Of a stretch of 64,000 nucleotides of DNA, positions 37,458 to 46,038 are shown one piece after another. Within the stretch, counting starts at the first letter, position 1; each line of letters starts with the position of its first letter. The notes under the pieces were generated by a model. That model saw nothing but the letters and a program-made list of their open reading frames with translations. It had not been told where the DNA came from and ran no database searches. The stretch is from Burkholderia singularis (GTDB lineage: Bacteria > Pseudomonadota > Gammaproteobacteria > Burkholderiales > Burkholderiaceae), in NCBI RefSeq assembly GCF_900176645.1, contig NZ_FXAN01000083.1, forward strand, positions 96,870 through 160,869, in the 5' to 3' direction. The position numbers and the translations under genes are program-made.

Positions 37458-37491
37458 CCGTGCCGCGGCGAACCTGTGCGCCGCGGCACGG
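37458..37491 (+). terminator. Strong hairpin downstream of gpmA, no clear U-tract
   Basis: CCGTGCCGCGGCG (37458-37470) pairs perfectly with CGCCGCGGCACGG (37479-37491) across an 8-nt loop. No T-run follows, so it may be a weak or Rho-assisted terminator or an mRNA 3' end stabiliser. Confidence 0.45.
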
Positions 37492-37621
37492 TCGAATTCA
37501 CCGCCGCATCCCGTTTCGCCCCGATCCACAAGGCATCCGGGTGAACAGTTATACTTGACCGTCGTTCGCTCGTCCCGTTGCTCCCGCGACAGCCAAGCGC
37601 TTTCCGATCGTACCCAACTCT

Positions 37622-39190
37622 ATGCGTATGAAATTGAAGAACATCGGCCTGATTGCCGCGGGCCTCGCAACCGGCGTCTTCGCGACGCTGCAGATTTCCG
37701 CATCGGCCGAGCAGGCCGCAACGTCGGTCGCCGCGCCGCTGCCGCTCGATCAGTTGCGCCTGTTCGCCGAAGTGTTCGGGCAAATCAAGCGCGAATACGT
37801 CGAGCCCGTCGACGACAAGAAACTGCTGACCGCCGCGATCAAGGGCATGGTATCGAGCCTCGATCCGCATTCGTCGTTTCTCGACAAGACCGATTACCAG
37901 GAATTGCAGGAACAGACGAAGGGCCGCTTCGCCGGCCTCGGCATCGAAATCTCGCAGGAAGACGGGCTCGTCAAGGTGATCTCGCCGATCGAGGATACCC
38001 CCGCGTTCCGCGCCGGCATCCGCCCCGGCGACTTGATCACGCGAATCAACGATCGCCCGGTGCGCGGCATGACGCTCGACAAGGCCGTCAAGCAGATGCG
38101 GGGCGAACCGGGCACGAAGGTCACGCTGACGATCTTCCGCAAAAGCGATGATCGCACGTTCCCCGTCACGGTCACGCGCGCGATCATCAAGGTGCAGAGC
38201 GTGAAGGCGAAGCTGCTCGATCAGGGCTACGCGTATGTGCGCATCACGAGCTTCCAGGAGCGCACCACGCCCGATCTCGCCGCGAAGCTCGAGGACATCG
38301 CGCGCCAGCAGCCGAATCTGAAGGGCCTGATTCTCGATCTGCGCAACAACGGCGGCGGCCTGCTGCAAAGCGCGGTCGGCGTCGCGGGCGCGTTCCTGCC
38401 GCCGGATTCCGTCGTCGTGTCGACCAACGGCCAGATCCCGGATTCGAAGCAGGTCTACCGCGACAATTTCGACAACTACCGTCTGCCGACATTCGATACC
38501 GATCCGTTGAAAAATCTGCCGGCGATCTATAAGACCGTGCCGATGATCGTGCTGACCAACGCGTATTCAGCGTCGGCTTCGGAGATCGTGGCGGGCGCGC
38601 TGCAGGACGCGCACCGCGCGACCATCATGGGCAAGGCGACGTTCGGCAAAGGCTCGGTGCAGACGGTGCGGCCGATGACCGCGGATAGCGCGCTGCGCCT
38701 GACGACCGCGTACTACTACACGCCGAGCGGCCGCTCGATCCAGAACAAGGGCATCGTGCCGGACATCCCGGTCGATCAATTCGCGGACGGCGATCCGGAC
38801 GACGCGCTCGTCACGCGCGAGGTCGATTACACGAACCACCTCGCGAACACGCAGGACCCGAACGAGAAGAAGGAACTCGAGGAACGCGAACAGCGCCGGA
38901 TGGAGCAACTGCGCATCCTCGAGGAGCAGAACGACAAGAAGACGCCTGAAGAGCGGCAGAAGGATCGCGACCGCAAGCCGGTGGAGTTCGGCAGCGCCGA
39001 CGATTTCATGATGCAGCAGGCGCTCAACAAGCTCGAAGGCAAGCCGTTCCAGCAGTCGAAGATGCTCGCCGCCGATAGCGCGGCCTCGAAAGACGCGGCC
39101 GGCAAGACGGCGGCTTCGGCGGCCAAGGGCGCGTCGGCGGCCAAAGCGGCACCGAAAACGGCGCCCAAGCCCGCGTCGGCGCCCCAGTAA
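37622..39190 (+). CDS. ctpA: C-terminal processing peptidase, S41 family
   Basis: Exported serine protease of 522 residues. Seen: a signal or membrane anchor at the N-terminus (LIAAGLATGVFATLQI); a PDZ domain near 90-175 with GRFAGLGIEIS and FRAGIRPGDLITRIND; the S41 core with DLRNNGGGLLQSAVGVAGAFLP near 240; the catalytic Ser motif TNAYSASASEIVAGALQD near 318; and KGSVQTVRPM with the catalytic Lys near 345. The C-terminal 150 residues are a charged Glu/Lys/Gln stretch followed by an Ala/Lys-rich low-complexity tail. A terminator follows at 39221. Confidence 0.95.
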   Translation: MRMKLKNIGLIAAGLATGVFATLQISASAEQAATSVAAPLPLDQLRLFAEVFGQIKREYVEPVDDKKLLTAAIKGMVSSLDPHSSFLDKTDYQELQEQTKGRFAGLGIEISQEDGLVKVISPIEDTPAFRAGIRPGDLITRINDRPVRGMTLDKAVKQMRGEPGTKVTLTIFRKSDDRTFPVTVTRAIIKVQSVKAKLLDQGYAYVRITSFQERTTPDLAAKLEDIARQQPNLKGLILDLRNNGGGLLQSAVGVAGAFLPPDSVVVSTNGQIPDSKQVYRDNFDNYRLPTFDTDPLKNLPAIYKTVPMIVLTNAYSASASEIVAGALQDAHRATIMGKATFGKGSVQTVRPMTADSALRLTTAYYYTPSGRSIQNKGIVPDIPVDQFADGDPDDALVTREVDYTNHLANTQDPNEKKELEEREQRRMEQLRILEEQNDKKTPEERQKDRDRKPVEFGSADDFMMQQALNKLEGKPFQQSKMLAADSAASKDAAGKTAASAAKGASAAKAAPKTAPKPASAPQ

Positions 39191-39220
39191 GCCGCAGCGT
39201 GCAAGCATCCGGCCCGCACA

Positions 39221-39260
39221 CGGGCCATCGCGGCAAGCCGCCGCGATGGCCCGTTTTCTT
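39221..39260 (+). terminator. Intrinsic terminator of the S41 protease gene
   Basis: CGGGCCATCGCGG (39221-39233) and CCGCGATGGCCCG (39241-39253) form a perfect 13-bp stem, followed by TTTTCTT. Confidence 0.93.
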
Positions 39261-39312
39261 TGCGCGCCTAAAATAAGCCCACACCGGTTCTCCGCCCTCG
39301 CGCCCGTCCACC

Positions 39313-40071
39313 ATGAATGACGATCAACTTCTGCGCTACTCGCGCCACATCCTCGTCGACGAAATCGGTATCGAAGCGCAGCAGCGCTTTCTCGAAGCGC
39401 ACGCGCTTGTCGTCGGCGCGGGCGGCCTCGGTTCGCCCGCGGCGATGTATCTTGCCGCGGCGGGCGTCGGCACGATCACGATCGTCGACGCCGACACGGT
39501 CGATCTGACGAACCTGCAGCGGCAAATCTTGCACGCGACGGCGTCGGTCGGCCGCACGAAGGTCGAATCGGCGCGCGACACGCTCGCGCGCCTGAATCCC
39601 GACGTAAAGGTGAACGCGCTCGCCGAGCGCGTCGACGATGCATGGCTGAAGGCGCACGTCCCGCGCGCAAGCGTCGTGCTCGACTGCACCGACAACTTCG
39701 CGACCCGCCACGCGATCAACCGCGCCTGCGTCGCGCACCGCGTGCCGCTCGTTAGCGGCGCGGCGCTGCGTTTCGACGGGCAGATCAGCACGTTCGATTT
39801 CCGCGATCCGGACTCGCCATGCTACGCGTGCGTGTTCCCGGAGGACCAGCCGTTCGAGGAAGTGGCATGCGCGACGATGGGCGTGTTCGCACCGACGGTC
39901 GGCATCATCGGCGCGATGCAGGCGGCCGAGGCGCTGCGCGTGATCGGCAACATTGGCACGACGCTCACCGGCCGGCTGATGATGCTCGATTCGCTGCGCA
40001 TGGAATGGAACACGATGAGAATCGCGCGGCAGCCGGATTGCGCGGTATGCGGCGCGGGCGGCACGCACTGA
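39313..40071 (+). CDS. moeB: MoeB/ThiF-family adenylyltransferase
   Basis: E1-like enzyme of 252 residues that adenylates the C-terminal Gly of a small sulfur carrier (MoaD or ThiS). Seen: RYSRHILVDEIGIEAQQR near the N-terminus; the nucleotide loop ALVVGAGGLGSPAAMYLAAAG near 32; TVDLTNLQRQILH near 62; DCTDNFATRHAINRAC near 123; zinc-binding CYACVFP and a C-terminal CAVC pair. MoeB is the usual call; ThiF is the alternative because the two are hard to tell apart without a partner gene. Confidence 0.9.
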   Translation: MNDDQLLRYSRHILVDEIGIEAQQRFLEAHALVVGAGGLGSPAAMYLAAAGVGTITIVDADTVDLTNLQRQILHATASVGRTKVESARDTLARLNPDVKVNALAERVDDAWLKAHVPRASVVLDCTDNFATRHAINRACVAHRVPLVSGAALRFDGQISTFDFRDPDSPCYACVFPEDQPFEEVACATMGVFAPTVGIIGAMQAAEALRVIGNIGTTLTGRLMMLDSLRMEWNTMRIARQPDCAVCGAGGTH

Positions 40072-40384
40072 CGCGGGTCGCGCGTCGCCACGTCGGTCAG
40101 TGCACGCGAGCGTGCCGACGCAATGCAAGCAACGCGGCACACCGTGCACGCTTTGGCACATCGCGCGATAACCACGCTGCCGCAAAGCCGGCGCGACGAT
40201 GCCGATAGCCCACCACGCAGACAGTCAACCGAGCCGCAGTCACCCGCGGCAATCCCGGCAGTCGCCACCATCGGCCACTATCGCGGGAATCACGATACTC
40301 GCCGGTGCGCGCGACGATCACGCCGAAGTCCGGCGAGCCTGCGTCAGGCACACGACGCCTACGCCATGCATGCCCAGCCCACCC
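40072..40384. other. Gap between moeB and ptsI
   Basis: Convergent genes end on either side. I see no gene, clear hairpin terminator or repeat. Confidence 0.6.
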
Positions 40385-42157
40385 TCAAGCCGCGACGTCC
40401 GCCTTCGGCTCCGCGCTCGCGAGCCGCTGCAACGCCGCCTGCACTTCCTCCGGCTCGAATGCCGCGAGTACGTCCGCGGTCGGCTTCTCGAGCGCCTTCA
40501 GATGCGCGCGCAGGATCTCCTGCTTGACGACGAGCAACTGGCTCGGATGCATCGAGAACTCGGTGAGCCCCATGCCGAGCAGCAGCCGCGTGAGCGCCGG
40601 ATCGCCCGCCATCTCACCGCACACCGATACCGGCACGCCCGCGCGCTTGGCCTCGCGCAGCGTGAAGGCGATCAGATGCAGCACCGCCGGATGCAACGGA
40701 TCGTACAAATGGGCGACCGCGTTGTCCGCGCGATCGATCGCGAGCGTGTACTGAATCAGATCGTTCGTGCCGATCGACAGGAAATCGAAGCGCTTCAGGA
40801 ACAACGGCAGCGCGATCGCCGCGGCCGGAATCTCGATCATCGCGCCGACGCGCACGTTCGGATCGTAGGCCAGCCCCGCCGCATCGAGCTGGCGTTTCGC
40901 CTCGTTGATGAGGTCGAGCGTCTGATCGATCTCTTGCGCGTGCGCGAGCATCGGCACCAGGATCTTCACCTGCCCGAACGCCGATGCGCGCAGCATCGCG
41001 CGCAACTGCGTGAGGAACATCTGCGGCTCCGACAAGCTCCAGCGGATCGCACGCAGGCCGAGCGCCGGGTTTGGCGCGGTCTCGTAACCTTCGTCGTGCG
41101 CGTCGAGCGGCTTGTCCGCGCCGACGTCGATCGTGCGGATCGTCACGGGCTTGCCCTGCATCAGTTCGACCGCGCGCTTGTACGCGGCGAACTGCTCTTC
41201 CTCCTCCGGCATCTGGTTCTTGTGATTCATGAACAGAAACTCGGAGCGGAACAGGCCGACGCCGACCGCGCCCGCATCGACGGCCGCTTTCGCGTCGTCG
41301 GGCAGCTCGATGTTCGCGAGCAGGTCGATTTTCGCGCCGCACAGCGTGAGCGCCGGCGAGAACTTCAGCCGCTGCAGCTTGCGCTGCTCGAGCGCCTTTT
41401 CCGATTGCCGGTACGAATACTCCTCGAGCACGATCGGCGCCGGATCGACGATCACGATCCCGGCGTCGCCGTCGACGATGATGAGATCGTCCTGGCGAAT
41501 CAGTGCGCTCGCATGCTGCACACCGACCGCGGCCGGAATACCGAGGCTGCGCGCGACGATCGCCGTATGCGACGTGCGTCCGCCGAGATCGGTGACGAAT
41601 GCCTGAAACGACTGCGTCTTGAACTGCATCATGTCGGCAGGCGCGATGTCGTGCGCGACGACGATCATCTCGTCGCGGCTCTTCGCCGCCTTGTCGAGCG
41701 CCTGCGCAGCCGACGGCGCGCCCGCGAGCGCTTTCAGCACCCGCTCGACCACCTGTTCGATATCGGCCTTGCGCTCGCGCAGATATTCGTCTTCGATGTC
41801 GTCGAAGTGACTCGCAAGCACGTCGAGTTGCTCGGTCAACGCCCATTCGACGTTATAGCGGCGCGTGCGGATCAAATCGATCGTTTCCTGAACGAGCATC
41901 GCGTCGCCGAGAATCATCGCGTGCACGTCGATGAACGCGGCCACTTCGCTCGGCGTATCGTGAGTCAGGTCGGCGCGCAGCGCATCGAGTTCGCCGCGCA
42001 CGGCGCCCAGCGCCGCGCGTAAGCGCGCCACCTCGGCTTCGATCTGGTCGGCCTCGATCAGATAATGCGCGACATCGAGCGCCGCCGGCGCGATCAGATA
42101 CGCGCGTCCGATCGCGATACCTCTTGAAACGGGAATGCCCTGCAGCGTGAAGGACAC
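40385..42157 (-). CDS. ptsI: Phosphoenolpyruvate-protein phosphotransferase (Enzyme I)
   Basis: General PTS enzyme I, 590 residues. Seen: FTLQGIPVSRGIAIGRAYLI at the N-terminus, LGGRTSHTAIVARSLGIPA with the active-site His near 190, LFRSEFLFMNHKNQMPEEEEQF near 300, NPALGLRAIRWSLSEPQMF near 350, NDLIQYTLAIDRADN near 455, and VCGEMAGDPALTRLLLGMGL with the catalytic Cys near 504. A GTG at 42157 (MSFTLQG) is preferred: GGAG lies 6 bases before it and overlaps the alternative GTG at 42163. A strong terminator separates it from ptsH. Confidence 0.96.
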   Translation of the reverse strand: MSFTLQGIPVSRGIAIGRAYLIAPAALDVAHYLIEADQIEAEVARLRAALGAVRGELDALRADLTHDTPSEVAAFIDVHAMILGDAMLVQETIDLIRTRRYNVEWALTEQLDVLASHFDDIEDEYLRERKADIEQVVERVLKALAGAPSAAQALDKAAKSRDEMIVVAHDIAPADMMQFKTQSFQAFVTDLGGRTSHTAIVARSLGIPAAVGVQHASALIRQDDLIIVDGDAGIVIVDPAPIVLEEYSYRQSEKALEQRKLQRLKFSPALTLCGAKIDLLANIELPDDAKAAVDAGAVGVGLFRSEFLFMNHKNQMPEEEEQFAAYKRAVELMQGKPVTIRTIDVGADKPLDAHDEGYETAPNPALGLRAIRWSLSEPQMFLTQLRAMLRASAFGQVKILVPMLAHAQEIDQTLDLINEAKRQLDAAGLAYDPNVRVGAMIEIPAAAIALPLFLKRFDFLSIGTNDLIQYTLAIDRADNAVAHLYDPLHPAVLHLIAFTLREAKRAGVPVSVCGEMAGDPALTRLLLGMGLTEFSMHPSQLLVVKQEILRAHLKALEKPTADVLAAFEPEEVQAALQRLASAEPKADVAA

Positions 42158-42305
42158 GCGCACCTCCTAAAGACGTGAGCCGCGACGCACCGTCGCGATG
42201 CGCTTATGACCCCGGCTGACGATTATAAATTCCGCACCCCGCGCGCGGCTGCATGCGGCGCAACATGGCAGCCGGTCAAGTACGCCAGAAACGAACGCAT
42301 GATGA

Positions 42306-42337
42306 AAAAAATGCCGCGGCGGCGCGCGGCATTTTTT
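42306..42337. terminator. Bidirectional terminator between ptsH and ptsI
   Basis: AAAAAATGCCGCG (42306-42318) pairs with CGCGGCATTTTTT (42325-42337) across a 6-nt loop, with an A-run and a T-run on the two sides. It works in either direction and interrupts an operon that is usually thought to be continuous. Confidence 0.9.
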
Positions 42338-42378
42338 CAGCATAACGCGGCGGCTGCCCGCCGCGGCCGCCCGGCCGG

Positions 42379-42648
42379 TTACTGACCTTCGCCGAATTTG
42401 TCGGCGATCAGTTTGAGCAGCGCGTCCATCGCCTCTTTCTCGTCCGGCCCGTCCGTCTCGATCGTCACCGTACTGCCGATCCCGGCAGCCAGCATCATCA
42501 CGCCCATGATGCTCTTCGCATTGATCCGGCGACCGTTGCGCGTCATCCAGACTTCCGACTGAAAATTGCCTGCGAGCTGCGTAAGCTTGGCCGACGCGCG
42601 CGCATGGAGCCCCAATTTGTTGACGATGGTCGTTTCTTGTTGAAGCAT
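42379..42648 (-). CDS. ptsH: Phosphocarrier protein HPr
   Basis: An 89-residue phosphocarrier with the His-15 motif VNKLGLHARASAKLTQ and the regulatory-Ser region NAKSIMGVMMLAAGIGS. Passes phosphate from enzyme I. It starts at the ATG 42648, 83 bp after the EIIA(Man) gene. Confidence 0.97.
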   Translation of the reverse strand: MLQQETTIVNKLGLHARASAKLTQLAGNFQSEVWMTRNGRRINAKSIMGVMMLAAGIGSTVTIETDGPDEKEAMDALLKLIADKFGEGQ

Positions 42649-42730
42649 GGTGTTCCAATGAGGTCAAAACGAGCTTGCGGCCGGCCTGCCTGCCAGCCGC
42701 ACGGAGGCGATTGCGATTGCCGCGGGCCGC

Positions 42731-43207
42731 TCAATGCGGCTCTTCGGCTCGCGCTTTCGGTTCGGGCGGAATCGGCGCGCATTCGCCGCAGCCGAACGTG
42801 CCCGAACGCGGCGGCGGCGTGCCCGCCGCGATTTCGTGGATTCCCTTCGTCGAGCCGGCGAGCGCCTTGTCGACAAGCGTATCGAGCGGCGTCGTGCGGT
42901 AGCACACCGCGCGCACCAGCATCGGCAGATTGACGCCCGCCAACACTCTGACGCCTTCGACCTTCGCGAGTTGCCCTGCAATGTTCGCGGGCGTTGCGCC
43001 GTACATGTCGGTCAGCACGAGCACGCCGTTGTCTTCCTTCAGGCGCGCGAGTTCCGCATGTGCGAACGCCATGACCTGGACCGGATCGCTGCTCGGCTGC
43101 ACGTCGATGCAACCGATACGCGCGGGCAGCCCGCCGTAGATATGCACGATACAGTCCCGCAACGCGGCAGCGAGCGGCGCGTGCGCGATGATCAGAATGC
43201 CTGCCAT
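42731..43207 (-). CDS. PTS EIIA component, mannose/fructose family
   Basis: A 158-residue EIIA(Man)-type protein. Seen: MAGILIIAHAPLAAALRDC with the phosphorylated His near residue 9, VLTDMYGATPANIAGQLAK near 64, and an extra C-terminal Cys/Pro/Glu tail (GTFGCGECAPIPPEP) not usual for the family. In Betaproteobacteria this gene sits with ptsH and ptsI without EIIB/EIIC partners and is thought to have a regulatory role. No mannose permease is in the window. Confidence 0.88.
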   Translation of the reverse strand: MAGILIIAHAPLAAALRDCIVHIYGGLPARIGCIDVQPSSDPVQVMAFAHAELARLKEDNGVLVLTDMYGATPANIAGQLAKVEGVRVLAGVNLPMLVRAVCYRTTPLDTLVDKALAGSTKGIHEIAAGTPPPRSGTFGCGECAPIPPEPKARAEEPH

Positions 43208-43466
43208 GTCAACCTCCGCCGAACCGCCATCCGTCGCCCCGAAACGAATTCCGTCGACGGAGAAGAGCTGACCGCCCTTTGCAGGCGCGGCGAACGAAGT
43301 AAGCGTGGGGGTCGTTTCATATCAGCCTTACAACGAGTGCGGCCCGACCGCCGGGCCTCGCGCACGATAACGTGCCGGCGAGCGGGCATTGTAGCAGGCC
43401 GGTCGACCATGCCGGCGGCGATGGGCCTGCGCGTGCGCCGCCGAGCCGAGGGGGCCAAAACAGACG

Positions 43467-44423
43467 TTAGCGAACCGCCTGCTCCAACGCGTCGACAAAC
43501 ATCGACGCGACGTCGAACCCCGTCTGATCCATGATTTCCCGAAAGCAAGTCGGACTCGTGACATTCACTTCGGTCAACGCATCGCCGATCACGTCCAGGC
43601 CGACGAGCAGCAGCCCGCGCGCCGCGAGCACCGGCGCGAGCGCGGTCGCGATCTCGCGGTCGCGCGCGCCGAGCGGCTGGGCGATGCCGACGCCGCCCGC
43701 CGCCAAATTGCCGCGCACCTCGTTGCCCTGCGGAATCCGCGCGAGCGAATACGGCACCGGCTCGCCGCCGATCAGCAGGATCCGCTTGTCGCCCGCGCTG
43801 ATCTCCGGGATGAATTTCTGCGCCATCACGGTGCGCGCGCCGTCGTGCGTCAGCATCTCGATGATCGAGCCGAGATTCATTCCGTCCGGCTTCACACGGA
43901 ACACGCCCATACCGCCCATGCCGTCGAGCGGCTTGATGATCACGTCGCCATGCTCGGCATGGAACGCGCGCAGCCGAGTGGCGTCGCGCGTGACGAGCGA
44001 CGGCGCGACGAACTGCGCGAACTCGCCGATCGCGAGTTTCTCCGAATGATCGCGAATCGCCTGCGGCCGGTTGAACACGTGCGCGCCCGCACGCTCGGCA
44101 AGCTCGAGCAACCACGTCGACGTCACGTACTCCATGTCGAACGGCGGATCCTTGCGCATCAAGATCGCGCCGAACGACGGCAGCGCGCGCGCCTCGCGCG
44201 CGCCCGCTTCGTACCAGCGCTCGCGATGCAGATCGGCCGTATCGCCGACGATCGTCACACGATACACGTCGGCCTCGACGCCCGCGCCGGTCCATGCGAG
44301 CGCGCGCGGCTCGCACGCATACACCGCGTGCCCGCGCCGCGCGGCCTCCGCGATCATCGCGTAGGTCGAATCCTTGTAGATCTTGAAGCGCTCGAGCGGG
44401 TCGGCGATAAAGAGAATGTCCAT
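43467..44423 (-). CDS. gshB: Glutathione synthetase
   Basis: ATP-grasp ligase joining gamma-Glu-Cys to Gly, 318 residues. Seen: MDILFIADPLERFKIYKDSTYAM at the N-terminus, DPPFDMEYVTSTWLLELAE near 80, VIIKPLDGMGGMGVFRVK near 148 (ATP-grasp), QKFIPEISAGDKRILLIGGEPVPYS near 190, and DVIGDALTEVNVTSPTCFREI near the C-terminus. The ATG at 44423 lies 26 bp after gshA. The GshB group here precedes the PTS genes on the same strand. Confidence 0.97.
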   Translation of the reverse strand: MDILFIADPLERFKIYKDSTYAMIAEAARRGHAVYACEPRALAWTGAGVEADVYRVTIVGDTADLHRERWYEAGAREARALPSFGAILMRKDPPFDMEYVTSTWLLELAERAGAHVFNRPQAIRDHSEKLAIGEFAQFVAPSLVTRDATRLRAFHAEHGDVIIKPLDGMGGMGVFRVKPDGMNLGSIIEMLTHDGARTVMAQKFIPEISAGDKRILLIGGEPVPYSLARIPQGNEVRGNLAAGGVGIAQPLGARDREIATALAPVLAARGLLLVGLDVIGDALTEVNVTSPTCFREIMDQTGFDVASMFVDALEQAVR

Positions 44424-44449
44424 GCGTACCTGATGCGGAAAAGGCGACG

Positions 44450-45739
44450 TCACACCTGGATGGCTTCCGGGTCGGTCTTCTCGAGTTCGACCGACGACGC
44501 GATAAGCGCAAGCCGCGCGACGACGCCATACATATAGAAGCGGTTCGGCGGCGCCACGCCCGGCTTCGCGTGCGTATCCGGCAGCGCCGTGTGTTCGAAG
44601 CCGAGCGGCACGTAATGCATGCCGGGCGCGTTCAAATTCTGGTCGCGATCGCGCGCGCCATGTGTGCGATAGAACCCGCCCACGACATAACGGTCGATCA
44701 TATAGACGACCGGCTCGGCCACCTCGTCGCCGATGCGCTCGAACGTATACACGCCCTCCTGCACGATCACGTCGCGCACCGGCGCGCCCGCCTTCGATTC
44801 AGCCATTTTCACGCGCTCGGGCTTCGACAGCCGGCCGATCTCCGCCGCGTCGTGCACGGTCATCACGCCGCGGCCCGCCGTGCCCGCGTCGGCCTTCACG
44901 ACGACATACGGCCGCTCGCCGATTCCGTACTCGCGGTACTTGCGCGCGATCTTCTTGAGCACCGCGTCGATCGCTTCGGCAAGCGCATCGCCGCCGTTGG
45001 GCGCGTGCCAGTCGACGCCCTCGACGGTCGAGAAATACGGATTGAGCATCCACGGATCGACGCCGACCATCTTCGCGAATTTCTTCGCGACGTCGTCATA
45101 GCACGAAAAATGCGTCGACTTGCGGCGCACCGCCCAGCCGGCATGCAGCGGCGGCAGCAGATACTGCTCGTGCAAATTTTCCAGCACGCTCGGAATGCCT
45201 GCCGACAGATCGTTGTTCAGCAGGATCGAGCATGGATCGAAATTCTTCAGGCCAAGGCGGCGCGGCGTGCGCTCGAGCGGTTCGAGCACGATCCGCTGGC
45301 CGTCGGTGAGCGTGATCGGCGTGATGTCGACGATGCTTGGATCGAGCGAGCCGAAACGCACGTTCAGGCCCGCCTGGCGCATGATCGTCGCGAGGCGCGC
45401 GACGTTCTCGAGGTAATACGCATTGCGCGTCGGCAGCTCGGGAATCACGAGCAGCCCCTTCGCGTCCGGACAGATTTTCTCGATCGCCGCCATCGCTGCC
45501 TGCACCGCGAGCGGCAGCACTTCGGGCGGCAGGTTATTGAAGCCGCCCGGAAAAAGGTTCGCATCGACAGGCGCGAGCTTGAAGCCCGCATTGCGCAAAT
45601 CGACCGAACAATAAAACGGCGGCGTGTGCTCCTGCCATTCGAGCCTGAACCAGCGTTCGATCGCAGGCGTGGCGTCGAGGATCTTGCGCTCGAGTTCGAG
45701 CAGCGGGCCATTTAACGCCGTAACGAGATGGGGAACCAT
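44450..45739 (-). CDS. gshA: Glutamate-cysteine ligase (GshA, proteobacterial type)
   Basis: First enzyme of glutathione synthesis, 429 residues. It belongs to the GshA branch found in Betaproteobacteria rather than the E. coli type. Seen: SVDLRNAGFKLAPVDANLFPGGFNN near residue 45, RKSTHFSCYDDVAKKFAK near 210, HAPNGGDALAEAIDAVL near 245, and VVVKADAGTAGRGVMTVHDAAEI near 278 (ATP-binding-like). The start MVPHLVTALNGPL at 45739 is chosen over a long upstream frame. Confidence 0.93.
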   Translation of the reverse strand: MVPHLVTALNGPLLELERKILDATPAIERWFRLEWQEHTPPFYCSVDLRNAGFKLAPVDANLFPGGFNNLPPEVLPLAVQAAMAAIEKICPDAKGLLVIPELPTRNAYYLENVARLATIMRQAGLNVRFGSLDPSIVDITPITLTDGQRIVLEPLERTPRRLGLKNFDPCSILLNNDLSAGIPSVLENLHEQYLLPPLHAGWAVRRKSTHFSCYDDVAKKFAKMVGVDPWMLNPYFSTVEGVDWHAPNGGDALAEAIDAVLKKIARKYREYGIGERPYVVVKADAGTAGRGVMTVHDAAEIGRLSKPERVKMAESKAGAPVRDVIVQEGVYTFERIGDEVAEPVVYMIDRYVVGGFYRTHGARDRDQNLNAPGMHYVPLGFEHTALPDTHAKPGVAPPNRFYMYGVVARLALIASSVELEKTDPEAIQV

Positions 45740-45921
45740 GTGTGACTCGCGGACGGGAGAAAAAAGATTGTAGAGCAATTGCTTGCTGCATTTGGGGATT
45801 GTTCCCGCAAACACAAGATATGACCGAATGTTTGTCGCTATTGACCTGATTGAGTGCAGGGATATGGCCAATACCGTATCTGCAAGCGCGCCGGGCGGTG
45901 CGGGAAGCAGGCGGCGGCCCC

Positions 45922-45948
45922 GAAAAAAAACCCGCCGGAAGGCGGGTC
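45922..45948 (-). terminator. Intrinsic terminator of glnK-amtB
   Basis: CCCGCC and GGCGGG pair across a GGAA tetraloop (45931-45946). On the minus strand an unbroken run of eight T (45930-45923) follows. It is 90 bp beyond the amtB stop. Confidence 0.93.
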
Positions 45949-46038
45949 GAAATCGCTGCGCTCATACTGGTGCATGCGGCGGCCAAAGTACATACGGTTG
46001 GCCGCCGCCGGCCCGGAACATCTGCCCGCGCCGGTCAA

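Noticed and set aside
36542..38368. 608-codon minus-strand open frame
   Set aside because: Antisense to gpmA and the S41 protease gene, both clear genes on the other strand.
40199..42022. 607-codon plus-strand frame
   Set aside because: Antisense to ptsI, whose enzyme I motifs are unambiguous.
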